A stretch of DNA of 64,000 bases from contig NZ_AP014568.1 of NCBI RefSeq assembly GCF_000828895.1, forward strand, positions 1,805,858 through 1,869,857, written 5' to 3'. Origin of the DNA: Serpentinimonas raichei (lineage in GTDB: Bacteria > Pseudomonadota > Gammaproteobacteria > Burkholderiales > Burkholderiaceae_C). The number at the start of each line of letters is the position of its first letter. The stretch's first letter is position 1. The notes under the pieces are model-generated. The model was not told the origin of the DNA, searched no databases, and saw only the letters and a list, made by a program, of their open reading frames with translations. This document shows, in pieces, positions 31,666-42,546 of this stretch. The translations under genes were made by a program, and so were the position numbers.

Positions 31666-31807
31666 GTTGAGCGCTTAGGGCGGGTCAATATACCCGATTG
31701 CAGGGGCTGCACCTGCCCGTTCGCGCGGTCGGAGTGCCGCCAGTTGCAAGTTTGTGTAAGCCCCAAGGCGGAACTTGGTGCGCGCCAAAGGCACCTTGCT
31801 GACGCCT

Positions 31808-32284
31808 CTACTGCAGCGGCTGAGCCAGCACGGCCGCTCGCAGCGCCCGCCATTGCCTTGGGTTTTGGGCGCGCTCCAGCCAGAGCCAACCGCGCAAACC
31901 GCTGCTGCTGCGCCAACGCAACAGCAACAGGCCCTGCAAATCAAGCACGCAGCGCAGCTCGCTCAGCTCTAGGCCGCGCCGCCACGCCGGGCTGAACCAG
32001 CGCCACTGCCCGCGCGCGGCCGCGCTGCGCCGGCGTGCCCCCGCTGGCAGGGGCTCCCAGACCAGCTCGCCCATCACTGGTGTGCGCAAGCGCCACAGGC
32101 CCCAACACAGCAGCCCCAAGCCAGCGGCCAAGCTGGCCCACCAAGCGGCCGGGGCCACGTGATCGGGGGCCAAGGCCAACCAAAGCGCCAAGCCCAGCGC
32201 CCACGCCACGGCCAGCAAAGCCAGCGCGGCGTACTCGGCCTGCTGCGCCCCGGCGGGGTAGGTGACAGGGGGCGGGCCTTGCAC
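31808..32284 (-). CDS. Hypothetical membrane protein between fabF and rpoE
   Basis: The 158-residue protein starts at a GTG (32284). Two hydrophobic helices (about 18-40 and 47-63) are followed by an Arg/Trp-rich cytoplasmic part. A short protein of this kind occurs at the same place, between fabF and rpoE, in many Burkholderiales, which supports it as a real gene. I do not recognise the family and assign no function. Confidence 0.65.
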   Translation of the reverse strand: MQGPPPVTYPAGAQQAEYAALALLAVAWALGLALWLALAPDHVAPAAWWASLAAGLGLLCWGLWRLRTPVMGELVWEPLPAGARRRSAAARGQWRWFSPAWRRGLELSELRCVLDLQGLLLLRWRSSSGLRGWLWLERAQNPRQWRALRAAVLAQPLQ

Positions 32285-32335
32285 GGCAGGGGCTTTCAGG
32301 TGGCAAGCGCAGCAGCCGCCACGGGCGGCCCCGCC

Positions 32336-33580
<1,245 letters not shown>

Positions 33581-33587
33581 AGGCGAC

Positions 33588-33890
<303 letters not shown>

Positions 33891-33892
<2 letters not shown>

Positions 33893-33933
33893 AAAACAGC
33901 CCGGCCAGACGCCAGTGGTCGGTCTAGTGGCCG
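33891..33933 (-). terminator. Rho-independent terminator after fabG
   Basis: The minus-strand stem CGGCCA (33933-33928) plus GAC pairs with GTC plus TGGCCG (33907-33902), with a 3-nt bulge, and is followed by six T residues (33896-33891). It lies 33 bp after the fabG stop. Confidence 0.7.
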
Positions 33934-33965
33934 ATGTTAGCTCAAGTGCGCCGGAGGGATCCAAA

Positions 33966-34736
33966 TCAGGGCATCAGCATGCCGCCGTTGACGTGCAGCT
34001 CCTGCCCGGTGATGTAGCCCGCCTGCGCGCTGGCCAGGAAGGCCACGGCCTGCGCCACGTCGGCCGGTTTGCCCAGGTGCCCGAGCGGAATCTGGCCCAG
34101 CAGCGCCTGCTGTTGCGCCTCACTCAGGGCGGCGGTCATGTCGGTTTCGATGAAGCCCGGTGCCACGCAGTTGACCGTGATCTGGCGGCTGCCGAGCTCG
34201 CGCGCCAGCGCGCGCGTCAGGCCCGCCACACCGGCCTTGGCGGCGGCGTAGTTGGCCTGCCCGGCGTTGCCGCTGGCCCCCACCACGCTGGTGATGTTGA
34301 CGATGCGGCCCCAGCGCTGCTTCATCATGGGGCGGATGACGGCGCGGCTCAAGCGAAACACCGCTTTGAGGTTGGTGTCGAGCACCGCGTCCCAGTCCTC
34401 GTCCTTGAGGCGCATGGCGAGCATGTCGCGCGTGATGCCGGCGTTGTTGACCAGCACGTGCAGCGCCCCGTGTTCTTTGACGATGGCTTCGATCAGGGCT
34501 TCGGCGGCGGCGGCGTCGTTGACATCGAGCCGCACGCCTCGGCAACCGGGGTGCGCGGCCAGCGCCTGGCTGATTTTGGCGGCGCCGTCGTCGCTGGTGG
34601 CGCTGCCGATGACCTGGTAGCCCCGGCGCGCCAGTTCCTGCGCGATGGCGGCCCCGATGCCGCGCGTGGCGCCGGTAACCAAGGCCACTTGGGCGGCGGG
34701 GGCGGAGGCTGGGTTGCTCTGTGTGGCTTCGCTCAT
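33966..34736 (-). CDS. fabG: 3-oxoacyl-[ACP] reductase
   Basis: FabG reduces 3-ketoacyl-ACP with NADPH. The 256-residue short-chain dehydrogenase has the cofactor motif TGATRGIG (21-28), NNAG (97-100) and catalytic Ser150, Tyr163 and Lys167. The ATG at 34736 gives a 15-residue N-terminal lead that is a little longer than usual. It follows fabD by 32 bp. Confidence 0.97.
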   Translation of the reverse strand: MSEATQSNPASAPAAQVALVTGATRGIGAAIAQELARRGYQVIGSATSDDGAAKISQALAAHPGCRGVRLDVNDAAAAEALIEAIVKEHGALHVLVNNAGITRDMLAMRLKDEDWDAVLDTNLKAVFRLSRAVIRPMMKQRWGRIVNITSVVGASGNAGQANYAAAKAGVAGLTRALARELGSRQITVNCVAPGFIETDMTAALSEAQQQALLGQIPLGHLGKPADVAQAVAFLASAQAGYITGQELHVNGGMLMP

Positions 34737-34768
34737 GGAGTGTGTTCCTGCGGTTGCGGCTGGCGCGC

Positions 34769-35719
34769 TCAACCCAGTTGGGCGCGCAGTGCCACCAGTG
34801 TAGCCGGGTCGTAGAGGGCGGCGCTGCCCAATTCGGGGTCGATGCGCTTGACCAGCCCGGCCAGCACCTTGCCGGGGCCGCACTCGACCACCGTGCGCAC
34901 CCCACGCGCCTTGAGCGCCTGCATGCACTCGACCCAACGCACCGGCCCAAAGGCCTGGCGGTACAGCGCGTCGCGGATGCGCTCGGGTGCGCTCTCGAAG
35001 GCCACGTCGATGTTGTTGAGCACCGGGATTTGTGGCGCAGCCAGCTCGGTTTGCTCCAGCGCCACGCGCAGCCGTTCGGCCGCGGGCCGCATCAGGCTGG
35101 AGTGGAAGGGGGCCGAGACCGGCAACGCCAGTGCGCGCTTGGCCCCGCTGGCCTTGAGTTGCTCGCAGGCGCGCTCCACCGCCGCCTTGCTGCCAGCGAT
35201 GACGGTTTGCGCCGGGTCGTTGAAGTTGACCGCCTGCACCACCTCGGCGCTGCCGGGGTCAAAGCTGGCTTGCACCTGGTCGCAGCCGGCGCGCACCTGC
35301 TCGGCGCTCAAGCCCAGAATGGCGGCCATGGCCCCGGTTCCCACCGGCACCGCGTCTTGCATGGCTTGGGCGCGCAGGCGCACCAGCGGCGCGGCTTGCG
35401 CCAGTGTCAGCACCCCGGCCGCCACCAGCGCCGCGTACTCGCCCAGCGAATGCCCGGCCAGTGCCGCCGGCAGCGCACCGCCTTCGGCGCGCCAGATGCG
35501 CCACGCCGCCACCCCGGCGACCAGCATCACCGGCTGGGTGTTGGTGGTGAGCGCGAGTTCTTCTTTGGGGCCTTGGTGGATCAAGCGCCCCACGTCCTGG
35601 CCCAAGGCCGCACTGGCCTCTTGCAGGGTTTCGGCCAGCACCGGGTGCGCGCCCCAGGCGTCCAGCATGCCCACCGACTGCGACCCTTGACCGGGAAAAA
35701 CGAAAGCAAAATCAGACAT
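34769..35719 (-). CDS. fabD: Malonyl-CoA:ACP transacylase
   Basis: FabD moves malonyl from CoA to ACP. The 316-residue protein has the GQGSQ oxyanion motif near residue 10, nucleophile Ser91 in AGHSLGEY and the catalytic His in PVSAPFHSSLM. It is 42 bp after fabH in the operon. Confidence 0.98.
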   Translation of the reverse strand: MSDFAFVFPGQGSQSVGMLDAWGAHPVLAETLQEASAALGQDVGRLIHQGPKEELALTTNTQPVMLVAGVAAWRIWRAEGGALPAALAGHSLGEYAALVAAGVLTLAQAAPLVRLRAQAMQDAVPVGTGAMAAILGLSAEQVRAGCDQVQASFDPGSAEVVQAVNFNDPAQTVIAGSKAAVERACEQLKASGAKRALALPVSAPFHSSLMRPAAERLRVALEQTELAAPQIPVLNNIDVAFESAPERIRDALYRQAFGPVRWVECMQALKARGVRTVVECGPGKVLAGLVKRIDPELGSAALYDPATLVALRAQLG

Positions 35720-35761
35720 TTCTGCAAACTCCTTACAGGCTCACGGGGGCTGGGTTGTGTC

Positions 35762-36781
35762 TTAGAAGCGCAGCAGCACCGCACCCCAGGTAAAGCCACC
35801 GCCCACGCCTTCGAGCAGCAGCAACTGGCCCGGCCGCACCTGGCCCGAGCGCACCCCGTGATCGAGCGCCAGCGGGATGGAGGCCGCCGAGGTGTTGCCG
35901 TGCTCGTGCACGGTGACGATGACCTTGTCCATGCCCAATTTGAGCTTGCGCGCCGTGCCCTGCATGATGCGGATATTGGCCTGATGCGGAATCAACCAAT
36001 CAACGGCTGCGGCTTCGATTCCGGCCTTGGCCAGCACCGCGCGGGCGGCCTCTTCGAGCACCCCGACGGCGAGCTTGAACACCGCCTGCCCATCCATCCT
36101 GAGCAGCGGCGCGCCGCGCACCAAGCCGCCGCTGAGGCTGCCTGGAACGCACAAAATGCCGGTGTGGCGGCCGTCGGCGTGCAGATCGCTGGCCAGCAGC
36201 GCCGGCCCGCTGCCGTCGTGTTCGCAGGCTTCGAGCAGCACCGCCCCGGCGCCGTCGCCAAACAGCACGCAGGTGCCGCGGTCGTTGAAATCGAGCAGGC
36301 GCGAAAACACCTCGGCCCCCAGCACCAGCGCACAGCGCGCGCTGCCGGTGCGGATCAGGGCATCGGCCACCGTGAGCGCGTAAATGAAGCCGCTGCACAC
36401 CGCCTGCACATCGAAAGCCGCCCCGCCCGCCGCGCCCGGCAAGCCTTGGGCTTGCGCGTGCTCGCTGAGCTTGCGCTGCAAGATGGTGGCGGTGGAAGGA
36501 AACACCATGTCGGGCGTGGAGGTGGCGACCACGATCAAGTCCACATCGGCCACCTGGCGGCCGGCCGCTTGCAGCGCTTGCAGGCTGGCTTGCAGCGCCA
36601 GATCGCTGGCCTCGCTGCCTTCATCAATAAAGTGCCGGGCCCGGATGCCGGTGCGCTCGACGATCCACTCGTCGCTGCTCTCGATGCCGCGCGTGGCCAA
36701 GTCGGCCACCAGGTCGGCATTGCTGACGCGCCGCGGTGGCAAGTAGCTGCCGGTGCCGGTGATGCGGGTGTAGCGGGTCAT
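35762..36781 (-). CDS. fabH: 3-oxoacyl-[ACP] synthase III
   Basis: FabH starts fatty-acid synthesis by condensing acetyl-CoA with malonyl-ACP. The 339-residue protein has Cys129 (VCSGFIYAL), the His in [10 protein letters not shown] and a third catalytic Asn in the [11 protein letters not shown] segment. It is 14 bp after plsX. Confidence 0.98.
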   Translation of the reverse strand: MTRYTRITGTGSYLPPRRVSNADLVADLATRGIESSDEWIVERTGIRARHFIDEGSEASDLALQASLQALQAAGRQVADVDLIVVATSTPDMVFPSTATILQRKLSEHAQAQGLPGAAGGAAFDVQAVCSGFIYALTVADALIRTGSARCALVLGAEVFSRLLDFNDRGTCVLFGDGAGAVLLEACEHDGSGPALLASDLHADGRHTGILCVPGSLSGGLVRGAPLLRMDGQAVFKLAVGVLEEAARAVLAKAGIEAAAVDWLIPHQANIRIMQGTARKLKLGMDKVIVTVHEHGNTSAASIPLALDHGVRSGQVRPGQLLLLEGVGGGFTWGAVLLRF

Positions 36782-36795
36782 GGGCGGTTTATGGA

Positions 36796-37824
36796 TTATT
36801 CAGGCACAGACAGGGCCAAGGGTGCGGCGGCGGCGATGCGCTCTTGCACCCGCTGCAGCAGTTGTTTGTCAGCGGCCTCGAAGGCGCGCTGCAAGGCCTG
36901 CTCGAAGGCAAAGGCATCAGCCGAACCGTGGCTTTTGAACACCAGCCCGCGCAAGCCCAGCAGCGCCGCACCGTTGTAACGCCGGTGGTCCACGCGGTTT
37001 TTGAAGCTGGAGAGCACCGGCCACGCCACGGCGGCGGCCAACTGGCTGTACCAGGTGCGGGAGAATTCTTCGCGTACAAAGCCGCCGATCATGCTCGCCA
37101 AGCCTTCGCTGGCTTTCAGCACCACGTTGCCCACGAAGCCGTCGCAGACCACGATATCGACCGTGCCCTTGAACAGGTCGTTGCCTTCTACGTTGCCGTA
37201 AAAATTGAGGTCGCCGTGTTCGGCGGCGCGGCGCAGCAACACACCGGCCTGTTTGATGACCTCGTTGCCCTTGATCACCTCTTCGCCGATGTTGAGCAGC
37301 CCCACCGTGGGCGCCACCTTGCCGCTGGCGGCCACCAGCGAGGTGCCCATGAGGGCAAACTGCAGCAGGTGTTCGGCGCTGCAATCGACATTGGCCCCCA
37401 GGTCGAGCACGGTGGTGGCCGTGCCCTTGGCGTTGGGCATTTGGGAGGCAATCGCCGGGCGGTCGATGCCGTCCAGCGTTTTGAGCAGGTAGCGCGCAAT
37501 CGCCATCAGGGCGCCGGTGTTGCCGGCCGAGACCGCCACCTGCGCCGCCCCGCTCTTGACCTGCGCGATCGCCACGCGCATGGAAGAGTCGCGCTTGCGC
37601 CGCAGCGCGACCTCGACCGGGTCGTCCATCGCCACCACCTCGGTGGCGGGCACCACGGTGCAGCGGCTGGCATCCAGTGCCGCTGGCAGCCGCGCCAGCG
37701 CCTGCGGCTGGCCGACCAGCAGCAAACGGGCTTGGGGGTTGCGCGTTAAAAAAGCCGCACACGCCGCCAAGGTAACGGCAGGGCCGTGGTCGCCCCCCAT
37801 GCAATCGACCGCCAGCGTGATCAA
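36796..37824 (-). CDS. plsX: Phosphate acyltransferase PlsX
   Basis: PlsX converts acyl-ACP to acyl-phosphate for phospholipid synthesis. The 342-residue protein begins [14 protein letters not shown] and contains the [11 protein letters not shown] and [15 protein letters not shown] motifs. It follows rpmF by 118 bp and is typical of the rpmF-plsX-fabH arrangement. Confidence 0.97.
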   Translation of the reverse strand: MITLAVDCMGGDHGPAVTLAACAAFLTRNPQARLLLVGQPQALARLPAALDASRCTVVPATEVVAMDDPVEVALRRKRDSSMRVAIAQVKSGAAQVAVSAGNTGALMAIARYLLKTLDGIDRPAIASQMPNAKGTATTVLDLGANVDCSAEHLLQFALMGTSLVAASGKVAPTVGLLNIGEEVIKGNEVIKQAGVLLRRAAEHGDLNFYGNVEGNDLFKGTVDIVVCDGFVGNVVLKASEGLASMIGGFVREEFSRTWYSQLAAAVAWPVLSSFKNRVDHRRYNGAALLGLRGLVFKSHGSADAFAFEQALQRAFEAADKQLLQRVQERIAAAAPLALSVPE

Positions 37825-37942
37825 GACCCTCTACTCCAAGAACGGCCTTTGCACACCAGCGACGCCCCTGGCACCAGTACCTGAAATGGAGCTTGCGCGA
37901 ACACAGGCACGGATGTGGACGCAGGCGCTGACGCGGGCCGGA

Positions 37943-38125
37943 TCAAGCCTCGGACTTGCTCTTTAGCACCTGCCGGCCCCGGTAAAAACCGTTCGGGCTG
38001 ACGTGGTGGCGCAGATGCACTTCGCCGGTGCTGGGCTCGACCGCCATGCCCGGCACCGTCAGGGCGTTGTGCGAGCGGTGCATGCCGCGTTTGGACGGCG
38101 ATTTTTTGTTTTGCTGAACGGCCAT
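37943..38125 (-). CDS. rpmF: 50S ribosomal protein L32
   Basis: The 60-residue protein begins [20 protein letters not shown], the L32 signature, and ends [15 protein letters not shown]. It lacks the C-terminal Cys pair found in zinc-binding L32 forms, as is common in proteobacteria. AAGGAGCC lies before the ATG. It opens the rpmF-plsX-fab operon. Confidence 0.98.
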   Translation of the reverse strand: MAVQQNKKSPSKRGMHRSHNALTVPGMAVEPSTGEVHLRHHVSPNGFYRGRQVLKSKSEA

Positions 38126-38232
38126 TGCAGGCTCCTTGATGAAAATGGGCGGCCCAAGGAGCCATCCCGAATATGCGACAGCGCACTGCCACGGCAGCAC
38201 CCACGAAGAGTCACCCGAGTGCGAAACCTTGC

Positions 38233-38261
38233 ATTATAACGCCCCATTTGCCGCCCAGCAA
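38233..38261 (-). promoter_or_regulatory. Strong sigma-70 promoter of rpmF-plsX-fab operon
   Basis: On the minus strand TTGCTG (38261-38256) and a perfect TATAAT (38238-38233) are separated by exactly 17 bp. Predicted transcription start is near 38226, about 100 nt before the rpmF ATG. This is the best sigma-70 match seen in the window. Confidence 0.75.
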
Positions 38262-38315
38262 TACCCAAGCCAGGCATGGATTCCAGCGCCCGCCGGTCGG
38301 ACCCCGCACCCCCGA

Positions 38316-38906
38316 TCAATCGGGTTTGCGCTGCGCCAACACCCCGAACGGGTTGGGGCGCTGCGGCACCTCCACCCCGGCTGCCGCTGCTTCGGCATAG
38401 CCTGGCAACGCCTTGGGGCAGGCCTCGTGCATGGGCACCAAGGGCAGCGCCAGCAGCAACTCGTCCTCGATCAGCTCCTGCAAGTTAAAACGCGGCGCCC
38501 AGACCAGCAGGTCTTCGTCGCTGCCCTCGTCTTCAGCTTGGGCGCGCGCTTCATCAGCCACGAAGCGAAACCAGCGCTCGTCTTGCATGGGCTCCAAAAA
38601 GGGTTCGAGGCAGCGCTGGCACCGCAGCGGCACCTGGGCGCTCCAGCGCAGATGCAGCCACAACTGGCGCCCTTCGCTGCGGCCCGCACCCGGGACGGGC
38701 GCCGGGTCGGCGCGCCACTGGGCCTCGGCCTGCCAGCACAACGGCTCCAAGGCAGTGGGCCAAGGTGGCGCATCGGCGCCCCAGCGTGGCAGATCGGACA
38801 GCGCCAGCTCGCCTTGCAGCGCCTGCGCGCTGTCGGCCAAGGCACGCAGGTCGAGGGCGCTGGGCCGGGGCTGGGACGCGGGGATGGGAGGGAGTGAGTT
38901 GGGCAT
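38316..38906 (-). CDS. yceD: YceD family protein (DUF177)
   Basis: The 196-residue protein has the DUF177 core with the Cys pair in PLRCQRCLEPF and the acidic ELIEDELLLALPLVPMHE segment. YceD proteins lie next to rpmF across bacteria; the plant relative acts in 23S rRNA accumulation, so a ribosome assembly role is likely but not shown here. A separate promoter stands between it and rpmF. Confidence 0.9.
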   Translation of the reverse strand: MPNSLPPIPASQPRPSALDLRALADSAQALQGELALSDLPRWGADAPPWPTALEPLCWQAEAQWRADPAPVPGAGRSEGRQLWLHLRWSAQVPLRCQRCLEPFLEPMQDERWFRFVADEARAQAEDEGSDEDLLVWAPRFNLQELIEDELLLALPLVPMHEACPKALPGYAEAAAAGVEVPQRPNPFGVLAQRKPD

Positions 38907-39021
38907 CGGGCTGGGGCTGACCGAGTTGGGCCAAGTGGGGGGGTGAGCGGACAGATTTTAAGCCGCCAGCGTAGCGCAAGACCACCGCACCAGACCCGGC
39001 GAACCGTGGCAGCAGCCGGTT

Positions 39022-39591
39022 TCAGACTGCCTGCGTTTCTTCTAGGCGCAGCAGCACCAAAATACCCAAAAAGTAGATGGCCGCCACCACCCAAGCCACC
39101 GTCATAAAGCTCACTTGAACGCCCACCAAGCCAGCCGCAATCATGGCCACACCAAAGATGATGCCTCCTGCCCCCCAGTAATTTCCCATGCCACGGCCCC
39201 TGGTGGCTTTGCGGGTCACATCACCCAAGTAAACGGCTTCGATGGTGTCCCAGGATCCATCGGTCAATCCGTCCAGCACCAGCACCAGCAGCAGCGCGCC
39301 ATAGGCCCAAGGCTGCTCCAAATACGGGATGAGCGGATAAGCCAAGTAAACGCACACGCTCAGGCACGCAGTCGCCACCAGAAAGGGCTTGCGCCCATAG
39401 CGATCCACCCAGCCGCCCACGAAGTAGGTGCCCACCGAGTCCATGATGGCGATGATGCCCAGCCCCACCCCCGCCGCCACGATACCGTCCATCTCGTACA
39501 AGAAGGCAATGAGGAACGGATAGTACAAACCGTCGGCCAACGAAAGCAGCGCGTTGGCGAAGTAGATCGTCTGGTAGCCTCGGGCGCTCAT
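39022..39591 (-). CDS. Half-length MFS transporter-like protein (six membrane helices)
   Basis: The 189-residue protein corresponds to the N-terminal half of a major facilitator transporter. Six hydrophobic helices are evident, with motif A GGWVDRYGRK at 59-68 between helices 2 and 3. The usual second six-helix half is absent: the frame ends at a TGA and the 115 bp downstream code for nothing similar. An AGGA site 7 nt before the ATG supports a normal start. It is either a stable half-transporter that dimerises or a remnant; substrate unknown. Confidence 0.7.
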   Translation of the reverse strand: MSARGYQTIYFANALLSLADGLYYPFLIAFLYEMDGIVAAGVGLGIIAIMDSVGTYFVGGWVDRYGRKPFLVATACLSVCVYLAYPLIPYLEQPWAYGALLLVLVLDGLTDGSWDTIEAVYLGDVTRKATRGRGMGNYWGAGGIIFGVAMIAAGLVGVQVSFMTVAWVVAAIYFLGILVLLRLEETQAV

Positions 39592-39666
39592 TGCTCATCC
39601 TGATTGCCGCAAGTGTACGGCGGCACGCGCTTGAACACCCCGCCCAGCGTGCCATACTTGCACCCC

Positions 39667-40299
39667 ATGAACATCGCCGACTTGCGCAAAAGCTACGAAC
39701 GCGCCGCCCTGAGCGAGGACGACTCGCACCCCGACCCGCTGCTGCAGTTTGGCCGCTGGTTCGAGGAAGCGCTCAAAAGCGAGCTGCCCGAACCCAACGC
39801 CATGACGCTGGCCAGCGTGGGCAGCGACTTGCGCCCGAGCACGCGCGTGGTGCTGATCAAAAGCTACGACGCCCAAGGCTTGGTGTGGTTCACCAACTAC
39901 GACAGCCGCAAAGGCCAGGAGCTGGCTGGCAACCCGTGGGCGGCGCTGCAGTTTCACTGGGTCGAGCTGGAGCGCGTGGTGCGCATCGAGGGGCAAGTCG
40001 AGCGCGTCAGCGATGCCGAGAGCGACGCCTACTTCCAGAGCCGGCCGCTGGAGCACCGCATCGGGGCCTGGGCCAGCGCGCAGAGCCGCGTGCTCTCCAG
40101 CCGCGCCGCGCTGGTGGCGCAGGCGCTCAAGTTTGGGGCCCAGTTCATGCTGCAACCGCCGCGCCCCCCGCACTGGGGCGGCTACCGGCTGCGGCCAGAC
40201 CGCTGGGAATTTTGGCAAGGCCGCCCGAGCCGATTGCACGACCGGCTGCGCTACCGCCTCGAAGGCTGTGCTTGGGTGCGCGAACGGCTCTACCCCTGA
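39667..40299 (+). CDS. pdxH: Pyridoxamine/pyridoxine 5'-phosphate oxidase
   Basis: PdxH is an FMN enzyme that makes PLP from PNP or PMP. The 210-residue protein contains [22 protein letters not shown], the FMN-binding YDSRKGQEL segment and the C-terminal [24 protein letters not shown] region. The ATG at 39667 is the family start. A TTGAAC/CATACT pair with 16-bp spacing ends 8 nt before the ATG, consistent with a leaderless transcript. Confidence 0.97.
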   Translation: MNIADLRKSYERAALSEDDSHPDPLLQFGRWFEEALKSELPEPNAMTLASVGSDLRPSTRVVLIKSYDAQGLVWFTNYDSRKGQELAGNPWAALQFHWVELERVVRIEGQVERVSDAESDAYFQSRPLEHRIGAWASAQSRVLSSRAALVAQALKFGAQFMLQPPRPPHWGGYRLRPDRWEFWQGRPSRLHDRLRYRLEGCAWVRERLYP

Positions 40300-40314
40300 A
40301 CCTCTGTTCGTGCG

Positions 40315-40803
40315 TTAGGCCAGTTTTTCGATGCGCTGCCCCGCCACCCGCGCCAGCGCGGCGGCGCTGACGCGCTCGGGCGCAATCTCGGCCAACGGCA
40401 GCAGCACGAAAGCGCGCTCGTGCAGGCGCGGGTGCGGCAGCGTGAGCCAGTCGGACTCGATTCGCGCCGCGCCGTATTCGAGCAAATCGAGGTCCAGCGT
40501 GCGCGGTGCGTTGCGCCAGGGGCGCTCGCGCCCGGCGGCCTGCTCCAGCGCTTGCAGGGCGCGCAGCAGGTCGGGGGCGCTTAAGCCAGTCTGCAATTCG
40601 GCCACGGCGTTGATGAAATCGGCCCCTTCGGCCTGCCACGGCGCGCTGCGGTACAGGCTGGAGGCGCGCAGCAGCCGGGTGTACGGCAAGCAGCCCAGCG
40701 CCTCGAGGGCGGCGCGCACGCTGGCGCAGGCATCGCCCAAGTTGGCCCCCAAAGCCACCCAAGCCTGCACCGGGGGGCGTGGCGGCACGGCACTCAGCGG
40801 CAC
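40315..40803 (-). CDS. folK: 6-hydroxymethyl-7,8-dihydropterin pyrophosphokinase
   Basis: FolK activates the pterin for dihydropteroate synthesis. The 162-residue protein starts with WVALGANLGDACASV and holds the family signature RPWRNAPRTLDLDLLEYG, whose two Asp bind Mg. It follows pcnB by 21 bp, a common proteobacterial pair. It ends 15 bp from the convergent pdxH. Confidence 0.97.
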   Translation of the reverse strand: MPLSAVPPRPPVQAWVALGANLGDACASVRAALEALGCLPYTRLLRASSLYRSAPWQAEGADFINAVAELQTGLSAPDLLRALQALEQAAGRERPWRNAPRTLDLDLLEYGAARIESDWLTLPHPRLHERAFVLLPLAEIAPERVSAAALARVAGQRIEKLA

Positions 40804-40824
40804 AGCACGGCAGCCGGCGCGGCT

Positions 40825-42546
40825 TTAGTCGGCCAGCGGGGCGTTGCGGCCCGGGCTGCTAGGCGGGCCCGCATCGTTGGCCTCGGCCGGGCCACCCTCG
40901 CGCTGGCTGGCCGGTTTGCGGCGGCGGCGGCGTTTTTTGGCTGCGGGTGCGGCCTCGTCGGTGGGGTGCTGCGGGTGTTCGGCAGCGGCATCGTCGCCGC
41001 GCTCGAAACGCACATCGTGCGCTCCTCCATCCTGCCCCTCGTTGCGAACCTGATCCTGCCCCTCATGCTGCGCGTCTGCAGCGCCTAGCCGGGCCTTGCC
41101 GGACCCCGGCTCCGCCCTCCCAGCGCGCCCCCCCACCGCACCCGCGCGCGCCCCGCCCTTGCCCGCCGCCGGGCGCTTGCGCTGCTGCTCCAGCCGCACG
41201 GTTTCGAGCATGTCGCGCCGCACCGCCTCGTTGGCCAGGCTGAAGGTTTCCCACCAGTGCGAGAGCTCCTCGTCGAGCTCGCCGACCTGGGCGCGCAGGC
41301 GCAAAAAGTCGAAGCCGGCACGAAAACGCGGCTGCTCGATCAGTGAAAACGGCGTTTGGCCGCTGCGCTTGTCAAAACGCGGCTGCATCAACCAGATTTC
41401 GCGCATATCGGCCGCCAGCTTGCCGCGCCCCGACACATCGCCGATGCGCGCATCGAAGGCCTCATCCACCGCCTCTTGCAGGGCGGCAAAGGCGCTGGCC
41501 CCGGCTTGCTGGCGCCGCTCCCAGCCGGCGCGCACATCGCTCCAGAGCACGCAAGCGAGCAAAAAGCTAGGCACCACCGATTTTTCTTCGGCCACGCGCC
41601 GGTCGGTGTCTTGCAGCGCGGCGCGCACGAAGGGATCGTGGGCGCGCTGCACCACCACGTCGAGCAGCGGGTAAATGCCTTGCGCCAGCCCGAGCCCCTG
41701 CAACTGCTCGATGCTGGCCAAGGCGTGGCCGGTTTGCAGCAATTTGAGCATTTCATCGAACAGGCGGCTCGGCGGCACTTCGGCCAGCAGCGGCAGGCTG
41801 GCCAGCAGCGGGGCGCGGGTTTTGCTGTCGAAGTGAAAACCCAGGCCGCTCAATTTGGCCGCAAAACGCACTGCGCGGATGATGCGCACCGGGTCTTCGC
41901 GGTAGCGCGTGGCCGGGTCGCCGATCAGGCGCAGCACGCGCTTTTTGGCGTCGCGGATGCCGTGGTGAAAATCGACCACCACCTCGCTCTCGGGGTCGTA
42001 GTAGAGCGCGTTGACGCTGAAGTCGCGCCGTGCCGCGTCCTGCTCCAGCGTGCCCCAGACGTTGTCGCGCAGCACCCGGCCGCTGGCATCGACGGCGTGC
42101 CCAACCCCGGCCAGCGCCGCCCGGTGGCTGCGCTCGTTGCCACTCACCTGCTCGGCATCGGCGCTGTCGAGGTAGGCGCGCAGGGTCGAGACTTCGATCA
42201 CCTCGTGCTCGCGCCCGCGCCCAAACACCACGTGCACGATGCGAAAGCGCCGCCCGATGATGAAGGCGCGCCGAAACAGTGCCTTGACTTGCTCCGGGGT
42301 GGCGTTGGTGGCGACGTCGAAATCTTTGGGGCGCAACCCCAGCAGCAAATCGCGCACCGCACCGCCCACGATATAGGCCTCGTAGCCGCCGCGCTTGAGG
42401 CTGTGCAGCACGTCGAGGGCGCGTCCATCGACCAGCGAGGGATCGATGCCGTGTACCGCCACCGGCACGTCTTCGCGCTTGCCCAAGGGGGAGGCCTTGG
42501 CTTTGGGCGTTTTGCCCAGCAGCCGGTTGATGAAGGATGTGATCAT
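40825..42546 (-). CDS. pcnB: Poly(A) polymerase I
   Basis: PcnB adds poly(A) tails that promote RNA decay. The 573-residue protein has the class II nucleotidyltransferase head (YIVGGAVRDLLLG then DFDVATNA), the RRDFSVNALYYD motif and the Arg-rich RYREDPVRIIRAVRFAAKL segment. The last about 110 residues are a low-complexity Ala/Gly/Arg tail with a KKRRRRRK cluster, likely for RNA contact. The ATG overlaps the upstream HAD gene stop by four bases. Confidence 0.96.
   Translation of the reverse strand: MITSFINRLLGKTPKAKASPLGKREDVPVAVHGIDPSLVDGRALDVLHSLKRGGYEAYIVGGAVRDLLLGLRPKDFDVATNATPEQVKALFRRAFIIGRRFRIVHVVFGRGREHEVIEVSTLRAYLDSADAEQVSGNERSHRAALAGVGHAVDASGRVLRDNVWGTLEQDAARRDFSVNALYYDPESEVVVDFHHGIRDAKKRVLRLIGDPATRYREDPVRIIRAVRFAAKLSGLGFHFDSKTRAPLLASLPLLAEVPPSRLFDEMLKLLQTGHALASIEQLQGLGLAQGIYPLLDVVVQRAHDPFVRAALQDTDRRVAEEKSVVPSFLLACVLWSDVRAGWERRQQAGASAFAALQEAVDEAFDARIGDVSGRGKLAADMREIWLMQPRFDKRSGQTPFSLIEQPRFRAGFDFLRLRAQVGELDEELSHWWETFSLANEAVRRDMLETVRLEQQRKRPAAGKGGARAGAVGGRAGRAEPGSGKARLGAADAQHEGQDQVRNEGQDGGAHDVRFERGDDAAAEHPQHPTDEAAPAAKKRRRRRKPASQREGGPAEANDAGPPSSPGRNAPLAD

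Noticed and set aside
31666..31807. Possible sigma-E autoregulatory promoter of rpoE (AAACTT then TCCGA on the minus strand)
   Set aside because: The two boxes are 14 nt apart, whereas known sigma-E promoters use about 16, and GGAACTT is not matched.
31675..31944. Cys-rich 89-residue frame upstream of rpoE
   Set aside because: It overlaps the hypothetical membrane protein gene in another frame and has no family match or ribosome-binding site.
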